From Gammaproteobacteria bacterium (GTDB taxonomy: Bacteria > Pseudomonadota > Gammaproteobacteria > Pseudomonadales > Azotimanducaceae), in the NCBI GenBank assembly GCA_027293665.1, contig JAPUFN010000325.1:1-11242 (forward strand): a stretch of 11,242 nucleotides of DNA, read 5' to 3'. Below the pieces are notes generated by a model that worked only from the letters and a program-made list of their open reading frames with translations, did no database searches and was not told the origin of the DNA. Position numbers and translations under genes: made by a program. Positions 7,114 to 11,242 of the stretch are shown here, one piece after another; position 1 is the first letter of the stretch; every line of letters starts with the position of its first letter.

Positions 7114-8310
7114 TCAGTGAATTCTCAGCCAATCGCTCAGTCGTTCGGCTGCGGCAATGCAATCAGCCAACGGTGCGACCCAGGCGACTCTGATGTGTTG
7201 GGCGCCGGGATTGCCGTCGTTGTTTGTGCGTCCGAGGTAGGAACCCGGTAGCACTGTGATGTTGCGTTCCTGGTAGAGCCGGCGGCTGAAGGCCTCGTCA
7301 TCCTCGCCGATGTTGAGCCAGTGGTAAAACCCGCCTTCGGGATCAGCGACTGGCAGTGCCGTTGCGAGGATGGGTGTCACCGCTGCGAACTTCTGCCGAT
7401 AAAGGCGCCTGTTTTCGATAACGTGTTCCTCATCCTGCCAGGCTGCGGTGCTGGCTTTTTGCACATGGTTGGCCAGAGCACACCCCTCGTATGTCCGGTA
7501 TTGGTAGTAGCGTGCCAGGATCTGCGCGTCACCAGCCACGAATCCCGAGCGCAAGCCGGGAAGGCTCGATCGTTTGCTCAGCGAATGGAAAACAACGCAG
7601 CGCCGGAAATCGTCGATGCCTGCAGCGGCGGCCACCTCCAGCAGTCCTGCGGGCTTATTTTCCTCGGTAAGATATATCTCCGAATAACACTCATCAGCGG
7701 CGATTACAAAATCGAAGCGTTCAGCCTGCTCGATGAGCCAGAGCATGTCCTCTGCGCAAAGGTTACGTCCCGTGGGATTTGCCGGTGAGCACAGGTACAC
7801 CAACTCGCAGGCGCGCCAGATCGCTTCGGGTATGTCCGCATAGCGCGGCCGATAATCGTCGGCTGGTTGACCGGCGACGAAATAGGGGGTTGCACCTCGC
7901 AGCACGATCGCACCCTCATAGATCTGATAGAAAGGATTGGGCAGCAGTGCCACAGACTTCGGTCTGCCGCTGAGGATAGCCTGGCCGAAGGAAAATATGG
8001 CCTCCCGCGTGCCAGCCACCGGCAGCACCTGAGTCGCGGGATCGACACGCGCTGCAAATCGGCGTTGCAGCCACTGCGCAATGGCAACACGCAGGGGTTC
8101 CTCACCGCGGGTGGCAGGATAAGCGGCGAGATCCGCTGTGAGCAGGTCTCGATCCGTAAGAATGTCAACGACGAACTCGGGCGGATGATGCTTGGGTTCG
8201 CCGATTGACAAGGCAACGTGCGGATAAGATTGATCGGCCTTGACGCCGTTTTTGAGTTGCTGCAATCGCTCGAAGGGATATGGCTTGAGAGCATTCAGGT
8301 AGGGGTTCAT
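7114..8310 (-). CDS. dapC: Succinyldiaminopimelate transaminase (class I/II PLP aminotransferase)
   Basis: The likely reaction is transfer of an amino group from glutamate to N-succinyl-2-amino-6-ketopimelate, giving N-succinyl-L,L-diaminopimelate in lysine and peptidoglycan precursor synthesis. The 398-residue protein has the fold type I aminotransferase pattern: SPANPTGR at 175-182 (the conserved Asn-Pro), DECYSEIY at 206-213 with the PLP-contacting Asp and Tyr, the Schiff-base lysine K246 in SLSKRSSLPGLRSG, and a C-terminal HIRVAW with the substrate-carboxylate arginine. The opening MNPYLNALKPYPFERL is typical of DapC as I know the family. Motifs alone give only aminotransferase; the assignment to dapC rests on overall resemblance and on lying directly before dapD and dapE. 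In enterics ArgD performs this step, so a dedicated dapC is a Pseudomonas-like trait. ATG start at 8310; the upstream ribosome binding site is weak. Confidence 0.92.
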   Translation of the reverse strand: MNPYLNALKPYPFERLQQLKNGVKADQSYPHVALSIGEPKHHPPEFVVDILTDRDLLTADLAAYPATRGEEPLRVAIAQWLQRRFAARVDPATQVLPVAGTREAIFSFGQAILSGRPKSVALLPNPFYQIYEGAIVLRGATPYFVAGQPADDYRPRYADIPEAIWRACELVYLCSPANPTGRNLCAEDMLWLIEQAERFDFVIAADECYSEIYLTEENKPAGLLEVAAAAGIDDFRRCVVFHSLSKRSSLPGLRSGFVAGDAQILARYYQYRTYEGCALANHVQKASTAAWQDEEHVIENRRLYRQKFAAVTPILATALPVADPEGGFYHWLNIGEDDEAFSRRLYQERNITVLPGSYLGRTNNDGNPGAQHIRVAWVAPLADCIAAAERLSDWLRIH

Positions 8311-8331
8311 CCGACGTCACTCATTGTATGG

Positions 8332-11019
8332 TTACCTCGCCACCGCCAGCTGTCTGTCCAGACGTTGCCGAATGGTGTTCTCGAGCAGGTAAATCTCTTC
8401 GTCGCTCGCGATTGGGAATCCAGCCTCGTTTTGAATGGTAAAGACGTCTTCCACACGTTCGCCGAGCGTAGTGATGCGTGCGTTGAGTACAGATATCCCG
8501 AGTTCTGCGAATAATAGTCCGATGCTCGCGAGCAATCCTGGTCGGTCGGAGGCAATGAGATTCAGCTCCGAAGCAGTCGCGCCGGCGTGATTGGTAATCT
8601 TGACTCTGGTCGCTGTTGGTAACTGCTTGAGCTGACGCGGTAGTCGACGTTTGGCAATATTGGGAAATTCGTTGGATTGGCTGAGGATTTTCGTCAGCTC
8701 ATCCTGCAGGTGGTCACGCTCACTTTGCCGCTTGCCGGCTACATTGCCTTGTTCATCCAGAACGATGAACGTGTTGAGGCACAAACCGCTGGGGGAGGTG
8801 TGAATGTTGGCATCATAGACTGACAGGCCGAGTTGATTGAGCGCGGCGACCGTTGATGCAAAGAGATACTGACGGTCGGCCACGTAAACGCTGATTTCCG
8901 TGGCACCTTCGTCGGACACCTGGCCTTTCTGGACGTGCAGCATGACCAGTGGCGTCGCGTGGGGGTCGTGTTGCTGCATCAGGCGCGTCATTTCTGCCAC
9001 CTGTCTTGGTGTGTGCCGTAAGAAGAACTCATTGCCTGGAACTTGCCACACGTCGCGTATCTGTTCTTCAGTAACACCGTACCCCAACAGCTTTTCGGTC
9101 GCGCTTTCCTTGCAGGCGCGTATCGTGGCTTGTTTATCGAGGGGAGATTCGAGGCCTCGACGCAAGGCCTTTCGCGTCTCGCCATATAGTTGGCGCAGTA
9201 GTGTCGCTCGCCAGTTGTTCCAGAGTGTCGGATTGGTAGCGTTTATATCAGCCACGGTCAGTGCATAGAGATAGTCCAGGCGCCGAACGGATTTGACCTC
9301 GGTGGCAAATTCTAAAATGACGTCGGGGTCATAGAGATCTTTGCGTTGGGCTATGCTCGACATTGTCAGATGCTGCCTAACAAGCCAGGCAACGAGCTCC
9401 GTGTCATCATCGGTTAGTCCATGTTGTGAACAGAATTTGATGACGTCTGTTGCGCCGAGTTCAGAGTGATCGCCACCGCGACCTTTGCCAATATCGTGGT
9501 AGAGACCGGCCACGTAAAGTAGTTCGATCTTGGGAATGTTACGCACGCAGTGACAGGCAACAGGGAACAATTCTTCACTCGATCGGTAGTGAAAACGGCG
9601 CATGTTGCGAATGACCATCATGGTGTGGGCGTCCACCGTATATATATGAAAGAGGTCGTGCTGCATCTGGCCGATGATTTCCCCGTATTCGGGCAGGTAG
9701 CGGCCGAGTACGCCGTAGCGCCGCATTCGGGTGAGTTGAGAGACGAGCGTATAGGGTGCTTTCAACAGGTCCATAAACAGGCTTGTGACTTCGGGATTGC
9801 GGCGAAAATCGTCATCGATCAGGTGCAGGTGGCCGCGGATCATTCGGATCGTCTCCGCGCGCACACCGGCTATATCACGGCGATTTGCCATGATGACAAA
9901 TATTTCCAACAGGGAGCTTGGAGTGTCACTGAAGACCTTGTCATGGCAGGCCTCCATATAGTTGTTACGGATCCGGAATCGCTCGTTGATGGGTTCGATT
10001 GTGGGTTTCTCCCGGCCCCGCAGTATCGATTCTTCGAAGTACTGCATTACGACGTCGTTGACTTCCCGCAACTCGAGCACATGCTGGTAGTACATTTTCA
10101 TGAAGCGTTCGACACCCCGCTTGGCGCCGGTATCTGCAAATCCCAATCGCTCGGCCAGCCCTCGCTGATACTCGAACTGCAGCCGGTCCTCTTTGCGCCC
10201 CGCGAGCAGATGCAGGCCGAATCGCACCCACCACAAAAAGCGCTGGCCATCGAGAAACCAGGTCCGCTCTTGCGTTGTCAAAGCCCCTATTTTCTCAAGA
10301 TCGCGCGGTTCTGAGGTGCCGAACTGACGCTGCAAAACCCAGATTACGGTCTGCAGATCCCGCAGGCCGCCCGGAGAAGCTTTGAGGTTGGGTTCCAGCC
10401 CGTACTCGACGTTGTCGAAGTGACGGTGCCGGGCTTCCTGCTCGTCGCGTTTTGCGCGGAAGAATTTGGCTGCAGGCCAGAGTCGGTTGGCCGAGAGGAC
10501 TTTATCGAGCTTGCCAGACAGATTTTCAGAACCGACCAGATAACGCCGCTCGTACATGGCCGTCGCGACGGTAATGTCCTGGTGTGCTTCTTTCTTGCAG
10601 TCGCTGAGCCGTCGCACGCTGTGGCCGATTTCGAGATTGAGGTCATAGAGACATTGTAAAAACGCGCGAATTTCGGTGCTCCAGGCACTGGGCTTTTTTG
10701 CCAGGATGAGCAAGTCGACGTCGGAGTGGGGAAATTGTTCACCTCTGCCGTAGCCACCCACTGCAAACAGGCACAGCTGCCGTTGCGCCTGCTCGGGTAT
10801 AAATTTCTGCCAGATTTCGGTTAGCAGATCGTCGAAGAAGCGGGTGCGTTCAGCCAACAGATCTTCGACGTTGTGCCTGCTCCAGTAGCGGTCGGCAAGA
10901 TTGTTGTCGTGGCTATGCAGACGTTCGCTCAAAGCCTCTATGTACCGCCCGGGTCCGGCACCGTATCGCCTCAGGGTACCTGCGTTTTCAGTATCTTCCC
11001 CGGTGAGCCCAACACTCAC
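8332..11019 (-). CDS. glnD: Bifunctional [protein-PII] uridylyltransferase / uridylyl-removing enzyme
   Basis: GlnD senses glutamine and adds or removes UMP on PII proteins (GlnB/GlnK), so controlling glutamine synthetase and nitrogen-regulated transcription; it acts in the cytosol. The product is 895 residues, near the 890 of E. coli. Domains in order: nucleotidyltransferase with GGYGRGEQ at about 88-95 and the metal-binding aspartates of HSDVD (D100, D102); a central helical linker; an HD phosphohydrolase domain with GLYHDIGKGRGGDHS (H508, D509), the uridylyl-removing site; and two C-terminal ACT domains at roughly 707-785 and 816-893, the second with SDRPGLLASIG, the glutamine-sensing part. 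All expected catalytic motifs are intact. The start is GTG at 11019, overlapping the map stop; no ATG fits better. The stop TAA is 21 bp before dapC. No separate promoter was recognised, so co-transcription with map is likely. Confidence 0.98.
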   Translation of the reverse strand: MSVGLTGEDTENAGTLRRYGAGPGRYIEALSERLHSHDNNLADRYWSRHNVEDLLAERTRFFDDLLTEIWQKFIPEQAQRQLCLFAVGGYGRGEQFPHSDVDLLILAKKPSAWSTEIRAFLQCLYDLNLEIGHSVRRLSDCKKEAHQDITVATAMYERRYLVGSENLSGKLDKVLSANRLWPAAKFFRAKRDEQEARHRHFDNVEYGLEPNLKASPGGLRDLQTVIWVLQRQFGTSEPRDLEKIGALTTQERTWFLDGQRFLWWVRFGLHLLAGRKEDRLQFEYQRGLAERLGFADTGAKRGVERFMKMYYQHVLELREVNDVVMQYFEESILRGREKPTIEPINERFRIRNNYMEACHDKVFSDTPSSLLEIFVIMANRRDIAGVRAETIRMIRGHLHLIDDDFRRNPEVTSLFMDLLKAPYTLVSQLTRMRRYGVLGRYLPEYGEIIGQMQHDLFHIYTVDAHTMMVIRNMRRFHYRSSEELFPVACHCVRNIPKIELLYVAGLYHDIGKGRGGDHSELGATDVIKFCSQHGLTDDDTELVAWLVRQHLTMSSIAQRKDLYDPDVILEFATEVKSVRRLDYLYALTVADINATNPTLWNNWRATLLRQLYGETRKALRRGLESPLDKQATIRACKESATEKLLGYGVTEEQIRDVWQVPGNEFFLRHTPRQVAEMTRLMQQHDPHATPLVMLHVQKGQVSDEGATEISVYVADRQYLFASTVAALNQLGLSVYDANIHTSPSGLCLNTFIVLDEQGNVAGKRQSERDHLQDELTKILSQSNEFPNIAKRRLPRQLKQLPTATRVKITNHAGATASELNLIASDRPGLLASIGLLFAELGISVLNARITTLGERVEDVFTIQNEAGFPIASDEEIYLLENTIRQRLDRQLAVAR

Positions 11020-11242
11020 GCAAAAGGCTCCCCGGGTCGTCGGGTTAGTACGTCACAACCCTTTGTCGTCACCAGGATCGTGTGCTCCCACTGTGCCGAC
11101 AACTTGTGATCTTTAGTTACCACTGTCCAATAGTCCGGCAGAATTATGATGTGACGCTTGCCGGCATTGATCATCGGCTCAATCGTAAAGGTCATGCCTT
11201 CTTCGAGCTCCAAACCGGTGTTGGCTTTGCCGTAGTGAACGA
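11016..11242 (-). CDS. map: Type I methionine aminopeptidase, C-terminal part (cut by window edge)
   Basis: Map removes the initiator methionine from nascent cytosolic proteins, using a dinuclear metal centre. Only the last 74 codons are in the window; the 5' end lies beyond the right edge. The visible part holds two conserved metal-ligand blocks of the family: the stretch reading MTFTIEPMINAGK, with the glutamate of EPM, and SAQWEHTILVT, with the glutamate of EHT. The TVVTKDHKLSAQ segment is also close to what I recall of the E. coli enzyme. A short internal reading that begins at a TTG at 11213 is not a real start, because the frame stays open and conserved upstream to the edge (VHYGKANTGLELEEG). 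The stop codon TGA overlaps the GTG start of glnD by the bases GTGA, which suggests translational coupling. Adjacent map and glnD is the usual gammaproteobacterial order, normally beside rpsB-tsf, which would lie to the right. Confidence 0.96.
   Translation of the reverse strand, partial: VHYGKANTGLELEEGMTFTIEPMINAGKRHIIILPDYWTVVTKDHKLSAQWEHTILVTTKGCDVLTRRPGEPFA

Noticed and set aside
9550..10314. A 254-codon open frame on the plus strand
   Set aside because: It is antisense to the central part of glnD. Its length follows from the codon use of glnD, and no conserved domain is visible.
1..11242. Search for an undescribed defence, mobile or biosynthetic system
   Set aside because: Every stretch is accounted for by known housekeeping or type II secretion genes, with gaps of about 70 bp at most. 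No integrase, transposase, direct-repeat array or unknown long gene was seen.

Overview
The window is a densely packed chromosomal segment from a gammaproteobacterium. All nine genes are on the minus strand, so transcription runs from high to low coordinates. The evidence for this placement is the gene order map-glnD-dapC-dapD-dapE, a Pseudomonas-like (not enteric-like) DapD, a full-length PlsB of the E. coli type, and type II secretion genes. From memory, Pseudomonas carries map, glnD, a dapC-like aminotransferase, dapD and plsB in one broader neighbourhood, which this segment resembles. Genus or family cannot be fixed from the sequence alone.

In transcription order: the 3' end of map (11242-11016, cut by the window edge); glnD, the PII uridylyltransferase/uridylyl-removing sensor (11019-8332); dapC (8310-7114), dapD (7041-6034) and dapE (6022-4868), three consecutive steps of the succinylase branch of lysine/diaminopimelate synthesis; gspN (4865-4152), gspC (4118-1267 side, ending 3234) and gspD (3231-1267), which make the inner-to-outer-membrane part of a type II secretion system; and the 5' part of plsB, glycerol-3-phosphate acyltransferase (1196 to the left edge, about 398 codons visible).

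The longest gene-to-gene gaps are about 70 bp (dapC-dapD and gspD-plsB), and four junctions overlap or are within a few bases, so most or all of the segment may be one transcript or a chain of coupled ones. No RNA gene, mobile element, CRISPR array or clear intrinsic terminator was seen. The three functional groups are protein maturation and nitrogen sensing (map, glnD), cell-wall/lysine precursor synthesis (dapCDE), and envelope functions (gspNCD, plsB).

I did not find an undescribed system here. The points most worth a second look are small: a 16-codon ORF with a good ribosome binding site lying in frame just upstream of plsB and ended by a TGA; the same-frame gspN/gspC junction with TTG start codons inside a possible RNA stem; the separation of gspNCD from the remaining gsp genes and its 2-bp linkage to dapE; and an inverted repeat in the dapC-dapD gap.
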